DNA of 64,000 nt. Source: Hyperoodon ampullatus. Taxonomy: Eukaryota > Chordata > Mammalia > Artiodactyla > Ziphiidae. The stretch lies in contig OX457057.1 in assembly GCA_949752795.1 (NCBI GenBank), forward strand, positions 3,710,632-3,774,631, written 5' to 3'. Made by a program: the position numbers and the translations under genes. Below are positions 43,842 to 55,240 of this stretch, piece by piece (positions within the stretch are counted from its first letter, which is position 1; the number at the start of each line of letters is the position of its first letter). Under the pieces are notes generated by a model, which did not search any database, was not told where the DNA came from, and was given only the letters and a program-made list of their open reading frames with translations.

Positions 43842-44455
43842 TATGGGAGACCCACGTAAGTTAATGATCACTCAAGAAAACAGATTAATTTAACCACAAA
43901 ACCAAGCAGCAAAAGCCATGCAGCAGAAACATGAGACATGTCCCAAAACAATAAAACAATGGTGGCATGAGACCCACATCTTGCCCAGTGAGCTCAGTAA
44001 GTTAATGAGCCCTAGGACATGCTCTCTGCACACATAAAAAACAATAATTTATGGAAAGCTAACATTTCGAAGTGAAAGACCCTCATTGTACTGAGACCTG
44101 GCATAATTTTTCCATAGTGCCAAGACAGTCCTAGCTTCACCATGTAGGGACAAGGAAGCTCCCCTGCCCAGCCTGAAGGAGGAGCTGATGATGGAAGCAT
44201 GACATCTACTCAAGAATGAGGAAGAAGGTGGCCTTTTCCCCCTCCCACTTTTCCTTTGATTATAAAACTGTAGCCCACTATGTTCTCAGGGTGTCACCCT
44301 CTCACCTGCCAACTTCTAAGCCTCACAAGCGTCCTATTCTAATAAATCACTTCTTATCTATCACTTTGCCTCTCGCTGAATTCTTTCTGTGTTGAGACAT
44401 AAAGGACCAGAGCTCCTTGGAATCCCCCGAAACGCCACCTAGCGGTTTCAACACG
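43842..44455 (+). mobile_element. Solo LTR of an endogenous retrovirus (ERV1-like)
   Basis: About 610 bases with LTR architecture: a TATA-like 'attataaaac' near 44261, a polyadenylation signal 'aataaatc' at 44341, and a U5-like region 'cgctgaattctttctgtg' ending 'ggtttcaaca'. No retroviral genes flank it. The exact left boundary and family are not certain. LTRs of this form can act as alternative promoters or polyadenylation sites. Confidence 0.65.
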
Positions 44456-44729
44456 GCGGGCTCTCACCACCGGGCCCTGGAGCCCAGCACCGAGCTCACC
44501 CCTCCCCTCCCTTCGGGCCCCCCACGCCTCCTGAGTTCCCACTTCCTTCCTGGGACCCTGCTCAGAGCCTGGGAGCAGGGCTGCCAGGCCGAGAGAGGAG
44601 TCTGCTCTTGTTCTGACCCAAAGGATTCTGGGAGTGGCCTCCCAGGGTGACAGGTCATCGAAGGAGAGATGCTCATGGACCAGGGTGTCCCAGGGCCACC
44701 GAACAGACCACAGCCCGACTGCCCACCGC
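44456..44729. other. Unassigned unique sequence
   Basis: GC-rich. Nothing recognised. Confidence 0.3.
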
Positions 44730-44857
44730 AAGGAGTTTGGAGTCAGGAGATGGGCTCTAGTCTTGTCACCACCGATGATTAGATTTGTGGCCCTGGTCAG
44801 GTCACTTCTCAGAGCCTCAGTTTACCACCTGGAAAATCAGAGGACTGTGGCAGACAG
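44730..44857 (+). repeat. MIR SINE fragment
   Basis: 'gtttggagtcaggagatggg', 'tgtggccctggtcaggtcac' and 'agagcctcagtttaccacct' are MIR head and core in order. Confidence 0.75.
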
Positions 44858-45535
44858 ACAGAGGGGCACTCGAACCCCTCCAGCCCCGACCCCTGCAAGC
44901 AAGACCACAGGTGGGGGCTGGGCTCCCTCCCGGGAGTTCAAGGAGAAACAAAAGCCAGGCACCCAGACTGTGGCCAAGATTTATCCCCTAAGCAGAATCC
45001 CTTTTAATTCCTCTATGAAGATGAGTGGTTCTCTGCATCCCGGGCTTTGCTGGCCTGTCCCATCCATCAGTGGGGCAGTGCTGCGCTGGTGAGACCCCGC
45101 ACTAATTCACGGGAGGAGATCTTGGGGCCGCGGCTCCCACGAAGACATCCTTCACGCCCTGTCAGAGTACCTCGCCCTTGGCCTACACTCCATCAGGCTG
45201 GGGCCGCCCGGTGATGAATGGCCCGCAGACCCCACCCCACTGTGGCACATGGGAGGCTAGGCATAGAGCCACGGCACCAGGGGCCCCTTGGAGCTGGACG
45301 TGACCAACCTGGACCTTGCTTCTCCGAGGTGGCCTGTCTCACCTTCGGCTCTCCAGCTGTCCCAGACGCTGGGGTGGATTCCCTTAGGAGCTGGGCTCTG
45401 GACTCTGGGTCCAGCACAGCCAGGTGACTGAGCACAGGTGGACGCATACCTGCACATCCATGGGGCAGCCAGGAGAAGGCGAGGCTGGAGCTGAGGATGC
45501 AGAGGAGAAGGCAGGGGAGAGGGTGGAGGGGAAGG
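44858..45535. other. Unassigned unique sequence
   Basis: GC-rich, with long but unrecognisable chance frames on both strands. Nothing recognised. Confidence 0.35.
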
Positions 45536-45850
45536 GAGACCACGGTGGACCTACGAGGCCATGAGGAGGACGTGGCTTTGCTCCTAAGGACATGGGAAAC
45601 CACTGGAAGCTTCTGGGGAATGGCGTGATCCGATGTACGTTTCCAAGGGATCCTCTGAGTGCTCTCAGAACAGACCTTTGGCAGAAGCAGAATCCTCCTG
45701 CAGGGCCGGGTGGTGGGACCCAGAGACAGCACTGCCTTTGGGAGGCGGTGCTGACCAGATTCACTGACCGACCAGCCGGGGGGCGTACGAGAAAGAAGAG
45801 GAGGTGAGGATGGTCCCCAGGTGCAGCCTAAGGAGAAAGTGATCATTTGC
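45536..45850 (+). repeat. Old interspersed repeat, family not named
   Basis: 'catgggaaaccactggaagc', 'ggaatggcgtgatccgatgt' and 'gggatcctctgagtgctctc' follow the same widespread mammalian repeat as 39480-39775. Related sequence may continue at about 46375-46600. Confidence 0.5.
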
Positions 45851-46616
45851 CGTGACGGAGAAGCTGTGAAGACAGCAGGTGTGAAGGAAGTGTCAAGAGT
45901 CTGCTCTTACAAACACATCAAGTTCAAGAAAGCGACAGCAGGAAGCACACGCCCCATGGCGAGCAAGGATGCCTCGAGCCCTGACTGTGTCTCAAAATGC
46001 TGCCATGCAGCAATAATAGCAAGCAGACTGGCTTTTCTCCATTTGTTATTATTTTTATATTTCTGCACATGCAAATGCAAATGCATCCACATTTGCCCCC
46101 ATCCCAGCAGAATTACTCCCACCCTCTGCCTCTAGGGAGGGGCCACTGCTATGAGGCACCCAGTGGACACCAAGTGGACACTTGGAGAAGGTCGTCAAGG
46201 GGCCACGTCCAAGTTCAAGAGAGAGTCCTGGGCAGGACAGTGCACTTGGGTGTTATTGCACACAGGTGTCATTTTGAATATCATAATATCATTAATCTGA
46301 ATATCATAACCCAGAGTAGATGGAGAAGAGACCCAAGGAATGAGATCTGGGGCTCCAACACCAGGATTCAGCAACGGTGAAGGGGATGGAGAAGGAACTA
46401 ACTGCATGGGAGGAAGAAAAGCAGGAAAGTGTGATGTTCAAGTGACGTCCAAGCGGCTCACAAGTCAGGTAAGATGGTTAGAGAAGTGACGGTTGGACTT
46501 AGCAACGTGGATGTCAGGAGTGGTCTCACAAGTCAAGTTTTGGGGGTGGAATAGGGACAAAAGTCTGATTTGAGTGGATCCGAGGGAGAACAGGGGAGGA
46601 ACGGGAGGCATCAAAT
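45851..46616. other. Unassigned, possibly continuing old repeat
   Basis: 46375-46600 contains phrases ('gatgttcaagtgacgtccaa') that may belong to the preceding old repeat. 46015-46140 is AT-rich unique. Nothing else recognised. Confidence 0.3.
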
Positions 46617-46629
46617 CTGGACGACTGGG

Positions 46630-46760
46630 GGACTTCCCTGGCGGTCCAGTGGTTAGGACTCTGCGCTCTCACTGCCAAGGGCCCGGGTTCAATCCCTGGT
46701 CGGAGAACTAAGATCCCACAAGCCACACAGCATGGCCAAAACAAAAACAAAAAACAAAAC
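46630..46760 (+). mobile_element. CHR-1-like SINE (short, older subfamily)
   Basis: Starts 'gacttccctggcggtccagt' with a well-preserved B-box-like 'gggttcaatccctggtc', the 'aactaagatcccacaagcc' body and a CA/A-rich tail. Flanked by ctggacgactggg (46617-46629) and ctggataactggg (46761-46773), an 11-of-13 target-site duplication. Its short body distinguishes it from CHR-2. Confidence 0.88.
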
Positions 46761-46773
46761 CTGGATAACTGGG

Positions 46774-47540
46774 AGAGCAGAGAATGGACTTGACCTTGGA
46801 GGGATGACCCAGGGTCTTCTCTCTCTAAGGTGCAGAAGCTGATGGCAGTGACTTGAGCAGGCAAAAAGAGACAAGATTTAGGGACAAGGCAGGGGGTCAG
46901 CCTTACTAGGCACTCAGAGAGGGAAAGATGTAGGGTGATGGGGCAAAGATGCAGGCCAGAGAGATGCTCACGGAAGTCCCTTCTTGTTGCTCATTTCTCA
47001 TAGGAAGGAAGGTGTCGACTGAGCGCTGGGTGGGGAGGGATTAGAGGTTTGAGAGATGGGATGGAGGGCTGTGCAAGGAGGGCTCTGGGAACGGGCTGAA
47101 GACGTACAGCATGATTATGACCAGAAAGGGGGCCACGGGATGTTAGTGGTCAAGAGTCTGAAACGGGACCCGTCATCACAGGTGTGGTGGGTCCTCTGTC
47201 AGCCATGGCCAGCTGTGCAGGTAAAGGCTTGCAGAGAGGGAGAGCTGGACTTAACCAGCACCAGGCAGAGGTTGCCAGAATAGTACAGGGAGGAGCATTT
47301 GATCACACATGCAGAGGGAAGGTTATAATGAAGGACCCTGGGTGATGAGGAGGAAGAGGCACGGGGTGGGGGAGGGGAGTGCAAAGCTGGGGGACCTGGT
47401 GGAGCTGGAGGAAGTTGAATCCTGGGTATGCGGACATCTGGTCATCTGGACAGAGAAGCATTGGTAGTTGGTTGGAGACAGAATGTTTGCAATTACTGGT
47501 GAGATGAGGTCTAGGGCTTACGATAGGAGGAAAGCTTGCG
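46774..47540. other. Unassigned, probably old repeat-derived
   Basis: G-rich, with phrases reminiscent of old retroelement interiors, but I could not place it. No exon recognised. Confidence 0.3.
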
Positions 47541-47544
47541 GTCA

Positions 47545-47985
47545 TTACTGCAGTGTCACAAGCTACCCCGAAACGTAGGGACATGAGGGACAAGTTGTGC
47601 TGCCTTCCACAGTTCTGTGGGTCGGCTGGCTGGGCCACTCTCACTCGGGTATCTCAGGTAACTGCCGTCTCCCCTGAGATACCTCTGTGTCTCAGCCACA
47701 TGGTGATTGGAGCGAAGTCACCCGAAGGCTGATGGGCTGGGCGTCCAGACAGCTCACGCACGTGACTGGCAGGGGCACTCCACTGGGCTGCGATGGACGT
47801 GCCTACACGTGGCCTTTCCGAGGGGCTTGGGCCTCTCACAGCGAGATGGCCAGGTCCAGAGAGGGAGCCTCCCAAGACTGCGTGTCCCAGGAGACCCAGC
47901 AGGAAGTTTCTCGGCTTCTTGGGGCCCAGCCTTGTAAGTCCCAGGACATCACCTCCTCCACACACGTCACTGATCCATCCCAGAC
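47545..47985 (-). mobile_element. Probable MLT1-related LTR, diverged
   Basis: 'gtcattactgcagtgtcaca', 'ccttccacagttctgtgggt' and 'gcccagccttgtaagtccca' resemble reversed older MaLR LTRs. Confidence is lower than for the other MLT1 calls. Confidence 0.45.
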
Positions 47986-48534
47986 TCAAGAGGAAAAGAC
48001 TGGACTCACTCCCTGATGTGAGGAGGGAGGGAGGAAAGGGTGGGTCCTCATGAAAGACCCCAGAGCCAGTCCTCCCCGCCGCCACCTTGAGCCCCGAGCC
48101 AGGGCACCACATGACAATGTCCCCCACACTCTCGGAAGCCACCCAGGGTCTGTGAGGAGCCCTCCAGCATCTCTGAGGTGTTGCCAAGGGACCACACTCT
48201 TGACTCATCCTGAGGCTGTCTCTTACTTTGAGAGTCTTACCGCTGAGGAGTGGTATTCACACCTTATCACATGTGGCAAAGATAAACCAGTTTGTGCTTT
48301 CAACATTCCGTCTGGAAATCTCCAGAGCCCAGTCCACCGGTTCATGAGATATATTTTCTGTTTTTATGGTGACACTGTTGTCAGACCTTCTAGCAGGACC
48401 CAGCAGGGTCGCCTTTCTCCAGCCTCTGATAACAGCACCCCTGTCTTCCTCCAAGCCACTCAGGCCTTCGGTCTCAAAGTTGGTGCCACTTGTTTTAGGT
48501 TTTTGTGGTGGCCACGTTCCTCTTCCAGGTACCA
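47986..48534. other. Unassigned unique sequence
   Basis: Nothing recognised. Confidence 0.35.
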
Positions 48535-48960
48535 ACTTTGTCCTGATATCTATAGCTGAGTATCTACTACGCCAAAACTTAGTGGCTTAAAACAGGATTT
48601 ATTATTACCTTTCACTTTTCTTTTTTTCAGCCCACTTTTAATGGGCTGAGTGGACTAGGCTGGGTGGTCTCACGGGGTATCTCATGTGCCGTCATCAGAC
48701 AGCACTGGGATTGGTGTCATCGGAAGGCTTGGTGCTTTGGGCGCTGAGATGGCTCACTTACACGGCGGGCAGTTGATGCTGTTGGCTGGGAGCTATGGAC
48801 AGAAGTTCCCTCACCTGGCCTCTGCATGGCACAGGAGCCCCTCAGAGCGGAGCTTGGGCTCTGAGAAGGAGCATCCCACCTTCCACTGGTCAGCACATCA
48901 CCAGGGACAGCCCAGATTCAAGAGGGGGTGATCTGCCTCTTGGTGTGAGAAGCAGCGTGC
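48535..48960 (-). mobile_element. MLT1-related LTR, diverged
   Basis: 'ccaaaacttagtggcttaaa', 'ggctgagtggactaggctgg', 'gtcatcggaaggcttggtgc' and 'gagatggctcacttacacgg' follow the reversed order of older MaLR LTRs. Confidence 0.55.
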
Positions 48961-50220
48961 CCCACAGAGAGTGAAGGCACAGGGGACGGCCACCTGTGGG
49001 GACAAGGGACGCGATCCTCGGAAGAGGGGAAGCTGAGGAATTGGGACACTGGGGTGTTGGAAGGAACGTCTCCATGGATATGAAATGCAACAAAAACGAT
49101 GACACGTGTGGACAGCAGGGAGCTGGTCCTTAGAGACGCCAGCAACATGGAGTGGGAGGTGGAAGATGAGTGTCAGAGCTCAGGTCTTAGGAGGAGAGAG
49201 GGAGGGTCAGGACGGGCAATAAGAAGCAACGGGTCCTGTGACAGAGAGAGGAGCCCCGTCGGGGGAGCTGGGCCGGCACGGAGAGCTAGGCTTCATTTAG
49301 TTAATAGAATTCGGAGAGCATCACAAGTGGCACTGGGGAAACAAACCCATTGCCCGTGGGTTCTGGATGATACCATGGAAGGAGTTCAGGCTTTGGGGGG
49401 AGGGTGGGAGATGACATCAGGGTAGGGGCACCAGGGCTGCATGGGAGGAAGGGTGGCCTGGGAGTCCTGCACTTCCTGCCGTCACAGACATGAACAGGGA
49501 CAAGGGGCAGAGATTGGATCTTGGCTCCAGGGAAGATGACAGTGGGTGAGTGTTGGGGGGAGAGAGAGGGAGGGAGCCAGTGATGGTGGCATGGAGGGGA
49601 AGGGAACGTGTCAGAGAACGCTGTCATATTGTCCCATTGCATCCCCAGGCTTGCAGGTCTCAGCTTCCCAGAGAGACTTTAAACTTCTCGCGGACATGAA
49701 CCTGCCACTCGTCCTGCCAACCTCACCATGGCCAGTCCAGTGCCCTGCAAGAAGCAATGCTGCAGAGACACCAGATGACAGGTGGGCGGGTTCCTGGGAT
49801 GCCCTGTGCCTGTCCTGCTGGGATGCAGACCCCTTTGTAAATTACAGGACATTCCTGGGAGGAGGAGTCTGGCCCAGTGTCGAAAGATGGAATCTGCTGA
49901 AAGAAAGACAACCCGATCTTATTCTCACTGGTCCCAATCAGAGACAAATATTCCACGAGTCTCTTGATTATCTGTCTGGTTCCAAAGCTCGTGGGATTTG
50001 GAGGGAAGAAAACCCACTGTCTCATGGTTGGTGGAAGAGGCAGGCCCACGGGAAGCTTGGCATATCTCAGGACAGTTTCTGGAAGTTTCCAGCCTCAGGT
50101 TGCCTCCTGGTGTTGAGCGGAGAGCCTCTATGGACCACCGGGTTCTCCCTAAACTCCCATCACTGGAGAGTGGCCCGTGGGGCAGGGCACTTCTTGTATC
50201 ACAGGGGAAAGTGTGCCCTC
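48961..50220. other. Unassigned unique sequence
   Basis: G-rich (49140-49600). One long open frame spans 49546-50277 on the plus strand without recognisable protein motif. See rejected items. No repeat recognised. Confidence 0.35.
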
Positions 50221-50224
50221 AGGG

Positions 50225-50405
50225 TCAGGAGCATAGACTCTGAATCCCTGCTGTCCCAGCCAACCCCAGCCCTGTAACTGCACACACGTGACTCGGGACA
50301 GGAACCTTCCCTCCGACTCGGTTACTCTACCCGCAGGATGGGGGGCTGAATGGGGGTGACAAGCCCCTGGGTTATTGTGAGTTAATATTTGGTGCTTAGT
50401 GCAAG
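50225..50405 (+). repeat. MIR SINE
   Basis: 'aggagcatagactctgaatc', 'ccctccgactcggttactc' and 'ttgtgagttaatatttggtg' follow the MIR order. Core diverged. Confidence 0.6.
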
Positions 50406-50409
50406 AGTG

Positions 50410-50605
50410 TTACTGGCTGAATGTCTCCCCAAAATCCACATGTTGGAGCCCTAACCTCCCAGTATGCTGGCATTTGGAGGTGGGACCTTTGGGAGGCGAC
50501 TAGAATTAGATGAGGTCATGAAGGTGGGACCCAGGATGTGACCACCCCTCATCATTCCCCATCACCTCTCTGGCCCCCGCCCTCTGACAGGCCTGGACCC
50601 CCAGG
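50410..50605 (+). mobile_element. MLT1A-type LTR 5' fragment
   Basis: 'ggctgaatgtctccccaaaa', 'catgttggagccctaacctc', 'gggacctttgggaggcgact' and 'gaattagatgaggtcatgaa' are the start of an MLT1A-like LTR in forward orientation. The 3' half is missing. Confidence 0.8.
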
Positions 50606-50955
50606 GCCCAGGGTCCCTCACTGATGAAGGAACAGGACATCGCCTGCATCTGAGACTTTGCACACGAATCAGTCAAGCACCGCGATGGCCTGGAATCGTT
50701 CCAAGAGCTACAGTGAGCAATGGGGGAGAAAACACAGACAGAAGTCTCCTTCCCACCAGCCCGCTGTTGGCACTGCCTGGGAAGGAGGAGTGTGGGGCTG
50801 CAGGGAGGCGAGCATCCACCTCCTCCAGGACAGGCTGCTGTCTCACTGTCGTTTTATGAGCTGGGGGTGTGAGAGCTGAGATGGCAGAGGAGGTGGGACA
50901 AGTGTCAGAAAAGAGGAGCCTGCGATCTACGGGGAGCATGACAGTTTCCAAGGCT
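50606..50955. other. Unassigned unique sequence
   Basis: Nothing recognised. Confidence 0.35.
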
Positions 50956-50957
50956 CT

Positions 50958-51065
50958 TTCACTTGCTTGTTCTCCTTAGCCCCCACCACAAGCTCAAGAG
51001 ACAGGCAGCAGGATGCCCCCATTTCACGGAAGAGGAAGCTGAGGCCCAGGGGAGGCAGGTGTCCC
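50958..51065 (-). repeat. MIR SINE fragment
   Basis: 'gatgcccccatttcacggaa' followed by 'gaggaagctgaggcccaggg' is the reversed MIR core. Confidence 0.65.
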
Positions 51066-52298
51066 ATCAAGGAACCCAGAGACCACCAGGGCAAAGGTAA
51101 CTGGCCCCAGGGTCTTTCTGGATTTGAGACGCCTCTGGTGGGCACCAGCTTTTCTGTCTGACCTCTAACTGTGGCCTCAGCTTTGCTCTCTGCTCAGAGA
51201 GATGCCCTGGGACGGATTCTGTGGGCCTGAGACCCAGCCAGGAAACGGGCTTTGCGGTCATGGCAAGGAGTGGGCATGGGGGCAGCTCTGGGGAGAATTC
51301 TGCTCCAAGAATCTCTTCAGCCCCTGTTGGGCGTCTCAGGACACTGTCCGAAAGTGCTGGGCTTTCCCGGTTCACGAGCAGAAGGCAGGGTTGGGGCTGT
51401 TTTCTGCTCTGGATCCCAGGCCCCCACCTTTTGCAAGCCATGTGGCCCCTGATGTGGTGCCTTAGCCCAGCCAAGCAGCCAGCCGGGCCTTCGGGCAAGT
51501 GTCCGTAAGCTCTGAGTCTCCCTGGAGGTCCTGCCGAGGCCCATCAGTGACCCCTGGGGCGGGAGAAGGATCTGTGAACTCCAGGGAAAGTGAGGCGGGG
51601 TGGGAGCACAGGAAGGGGGCCCAGCCCAGCAGGGCCCCAGCCTCCCTCCCCTGATCCTACCAGGGAGCTCAGAGGAGTGGAAATTACACCTCAAGAGGCC
51701 ACCCAGCTGGAGGGGAGGGAGATAGGGAGGGGAGCAGTGTCCTTCCAGATGCTTCCAGTGCCAGGGGCTTCCCGAGCCCAAGGAGGCAGGTAGAGGCAGG
51801 CACACAGGAGCAAGGGGTGTGTGCTCAAAGCTGGCCACGGGATCCGAGGACCCCAGATGAGCCCCAGCAGTGTCTGCAGCAATCCAGAGCAATCCGCCTC
51901 CCACCCCTCTGCTGACTGGGACCCTCCAGGCGGGCCTATCCTCCAGGGCTTCGGTCTCACCCAGGAAAGTAGGAAATCTGTCTGTGACTCTTTGACAGGT
52001 CGGGACACTTCATTGCAGAGGAGGAAGGGACCAGTCCCTCTCACCCTGGGAGATGGTGACAAAGGGTTAGACAGACACTGGGGTCCTCAATGCCAGTCCA
52101 CACCACTTTCCTCTCTACCTCCTGCTTTGTCTAAACTGGGCCTGAACCCAAAATATGGGTGAATCCCCAGACCCACCAATTTATCCTAGTAATTCATTGT
52201 GTGGACATCACCTGATGCTTTCTCCATGCAAGGTGGTAAGGCAACATGGTAAATACAGTGCAACCATTGGCTAAAGGAATAAAGGACCGTAATGAAAA
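51066..52298. other. Unassigned unique sequence
   Basis: GC-rich with many overlapping chance frames. No repeat or exon recognised. Confidence 0.35.
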
Positions 52299-52299
52299 G

Positions 52300-52403
52300 G
52301 AAAATTTTAAAAAAGAATGTATATATATGTATAACTGAATCACTTCGCTGTACAGCAGAAATGAACACAACATTGTAAATCAACTCTACTTCAATTTTTC
52401 TTA
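52300..52403 (+). mobile_element. LINE-1 3' UTR end, very short
   Basis: 'tatgtataactgaatcactt', 'gtacagcagaaatgaacac' and 'caactctacttcaatttttc' are the last hundred bases of the young L1 3' UTR. Confidence 0.8.
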
Positions 52404-52925
52404 AATTACTTTGTATTTGGCTCAAGAAGTAGCATGCTGCACTGCACTTTGTCATCCCACAACAGACTGACCCAGAACCAAATCAGAGCATCTGCCTGTA
52501 ACTGAAATTGAATGCACTTTTAGCCACTGGCCCTTCGAGCCGTCAGCTGTTGGCTGCGAATTCAGACTGAGCCCCCTCTACTCACGTCTCCTGGCTGGGG
52601 TCCAGCATCCAGAATCGAGGCAGGCAGCAGGCACACACTTTGAGGCAGGGACATTGGTGTCTTCTCTTATTTTAAAAACTGAATCAGCAGCAATAACCAC
52701 AAGCTGCTGTTTAGGACAGTGGTCTGGCCCTGCCCTCCAGGTGCTCACCATCTAAGAGACAGGGCACAGAGATAGCAATCGGAAGCATTGGGGTGACCAG
52801 GAGGGACACCCCCATTCTGAGGGCAGAGGGTAGCAGAAGTCAGGGGAGGCTTACTAGGGAAGAACCTCAAGCCTGAAGTTGGAGCTTGAAGGTTAACTTG
52901 AAGGAAAACTCCATCAGCAGTTGAG
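52404..52925. other. Unassigned, possible L2 trace
   Basis: 'ctgccctccaggtgctcacc' near 52730 recalls a reversed L2 phrase. Otherwise unique. Confidence 0.3.
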
Positions 52926-52929
52926 CTGG

Positions 52930-53362
52930 GCTGTCGTATTCATTTTCTATTGCTGATGTGACAAATACCCCAAACTTGGTGATTTAAAACAAAACAAGTT
53001 TATGACCTTACAATTCCAGAGGTCAGAAGTCCAACATGGGTCTCCCTGGGCTAAAATCAAGGTGTCGGCAGGGCTGCCTTCCTTCCGGAAGCTCCAGGGG
53101 AGAATCTGTTTTCTTACCTTTTCCAGCTTCTGCAGGCGCCCACATCCCTTGGCTGGTGACCACTCCTCCACCTTCAAAGGCAGTAAAAGTAGGTTGAGTC
53201 CTTCTCACACAGCATCACTCTGCCCTGTGGTGACATTGGACCCACCTGCATCACCCAGGCTAGTCTCCCCATCTCAAGGTCAGATGACTGGCAATCTTAA
53301 TCCCATCCACAACCTTAAGCCCCCTTTGCATGTAAGGTCACATATTCACAGGCTCTGGGGAT
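52930..53362 (-). mobile_element. MLT1-type LTR (ERVL-MaLR), minus strand
   Basis: 'attttctattgctgatgtga', 'acaattccagaggtcagaag', 'gtcggcagggctgccttcct', 'tggacccacctgcatcaccc' and 'aaggtcacatattcacaggc' follow the reversed LTR. Confidence 0.8.
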
Positions 53363-54365
53363 GAGGGCCAGACAGCTTTGGGAGAGGAGAGCATTGCTAG
53401 AGGTGTGTTACAGGAGTAGCAGTTGTGCTGGTAAAAGAAGACCACGCCCAGAAGCTGGAGGAAGGGAGAATTTGTGCAAGATGGTCTTTCCTGGTGCCTC
53501 ATGAACTTCTTACGAACTGTGCCAGTGTCTTCTGGGTCTTAGGAACTTCCACAAGCCCAGAGAATACTGCTCATAACAAGCAGGAAGATAATAATCTAGC
53601 ATCCTAGTTCTCAGTGGGATTCAAAATGTATCACTTTACATGTATATAATAAAACGTAAGAATAATAACGACAACTAGAGTAAGGGTTCACCCTGGGCCA
53701 GGCACCATCCCCAGCATTTTTGCCAGGCCATCCATCAGCGAACCTTGAGGAGATATCGGAGAAGCTGGACAGAAGGAGAGAGACCCACGGCACCTCCAGG
53801 AAGTGTGACCAAATGAGATTTTTCCCTAAAAACAAACTTAGCTGGGGGGCCTCCGCAAGAGGGAGATTGCTGTGATCAGATATTTGTTTTTGACTCAAGC
53901 AATCCCATTAAGTCCAACCTTTCCACGTAGGGGTTAATGGGGTATCAAACAGCCATACTTGGGCACTGATTACCACGTTTCATCAAAGCTGGCAAACCAT
54001 AAAATGCACTGTGTGTATAGAATTTCAGTTCCATAAAGAGATCTAAAACTGATACCCACCTTTGCTGACATCCAAGATCGAGTGCCCTTACTGCACTAAT
54101 TTTGTTTCCTTGGGATTTCAGACTGTTGCTGCAGTCTGATCCGGCTTCCTCTTTGGATTCAGAACAAGCCACAGGTTCCTTCAGATGCTGAGCTCAGCTG
54201 GGCAAGGAGCTGGGACCAGCCTGCCCAGGAATGACGGGACACACAGCCCTCACGTTTCTTCCGGGCCCGTCCTGCAACAGGAAAGAGGTATCCTGTGCAG
54301 AAGGGTCAGGGGTCATGGATCCACAAAGGGACATCAAGAGCCAGTCCTCCCTTTGCCCAGCCCCC
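53363..54365. other. Unassigned unique sequence
   Basis: 53640-53740 has a weak reversed-MIR look ('cctgggccaggcaccatccc'). Nothing else recognised. Confidence 0.35.
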
Positions 54366-54367
54366 AA

Positions 54368-54562
54368 TTAGCAACAGCTGACGTTCACTGAACATCTACC
54401 ATGATTTCATCTGATCCTCCCAGTAACAGGGGAACACAGGACTGTTATTATCACCATCTTCATGTTACTGAAGGTGAAACAAAGACTCAAAAGTTAAACA
54501 AACACAGTTAAGATCTGAATTCAGATTTTGTAGTCTAGTCCTCAGAATGCAAGTCTGACCAC
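54368..54562 (-). repeat. MIR SINE
   Basis: Reverse MIR: 'gttcactgaacatctaccat', 'gactgttattatcaccatct', 'ctgaaggtgaaacaaagact' and 'gatctgaattcagattttg'. Confidence 0.75.
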
Positions 54563-54662
54563 TCTGCAGAGAATCCCGACTGGGCTGAAGGGCACAGCTA
54601 TCTAGGGGGACACTTCTTATTTATCCCAGGTCAAACTGCTTTGCAAGGGAAGTCCTTGTCCC

Positions 54663-54790
54663 TTCTATTCATTCATTCAATAAATGTTTGTTGAGCACCT
54701 GCTATGTGCCATGCGTTGTTCTGGGGGGACGGGATGGCAAACAAGACAGACAGTTGCCCTCACAGGGCTTACATGCAACTTATACCACTT
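54663..54790 (-). repeat. L2 LINE 3' end fragment
   Basis: 'ctattcattcattcaataaa' then 'ttgagcacctgctatgtgcc' and 'gccctcacagggcttacatg' form a clear reversed L2 tail. Confidence 0.8.
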
Positions 54791-54847
54791 ACCATTTACC
54801 TGTGGTGGGTCCCTTTGCTGTAACTCTTCTACATGATGTCAGTTCAG

Positions 54848-54975
54848 CTCAATGTGTCACTGAATATTTATAAAGCACTGACTATGCACCAGGCACTGGA
54901 GTAGACACTGGTCCTGTAACTATGGAGCAGGCTCCTGCCCTCCAGGAGCTCATCAAGTGGGTACTGACTCAGCAA
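54848..54975 (-). repeat. L2 LINE 3' end fragment
   Basis: 'actgaatatttataaagcac', 'ctatgcaccaggcactggag' and 'gccctccaggagctcatcaa' repeat the same reversed L2 tail less than 200 bases after the previous one. These are two independent fragments or a duplication. Confidence 0.75.
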
Positions 54976-55127
54976 GGACCATGTGCCAACACACAACCTG
55001 GAAGGAAGGAGGTAACTCTTGAAGAAGCGATGGCTATTATTAGAATGATGACCCTCGTCCTCACATACTGCATCAGGGAAATGGCTAAGTGGATCACCCA
55101 GGGCCATCAGCAAGTTGGTGCTGAAGC

Positions 55128-55240
55128 TGTGTATAAAAATAACTAGCAGCTGCCATGTGTCAAGGATGTGCTGTGTGCCAGGCACTGCGTTAATGGTTCA
55201 CCCCTCTGATCCCAGCAATGACCATTAGATCTGTACTACT
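55128..55240 (-). repeat. MIR SINE fragment
   Basis: 'gcagctgccatgtgtcaagg' and 'gtgtgccaggcactgcgtta' match the reversed MIR 3' end. Confidence 0.6.

Noticed and set aside
45193..45846. 217-codon minus-strand frame
   Set aside because: It overlaps an old interspersed repeat, has low-complexity Ser/Pro content and no motif.
49546..50277. 243-codon plus-strand frame
   Set aside because: Longest frame outside repeats, apart from the array. It has no recognisable domain, runs into a MIR at its 3' end, and frames of this size can occur by chance in GC-rich DNA. A codon-substitution test across species would settle it.
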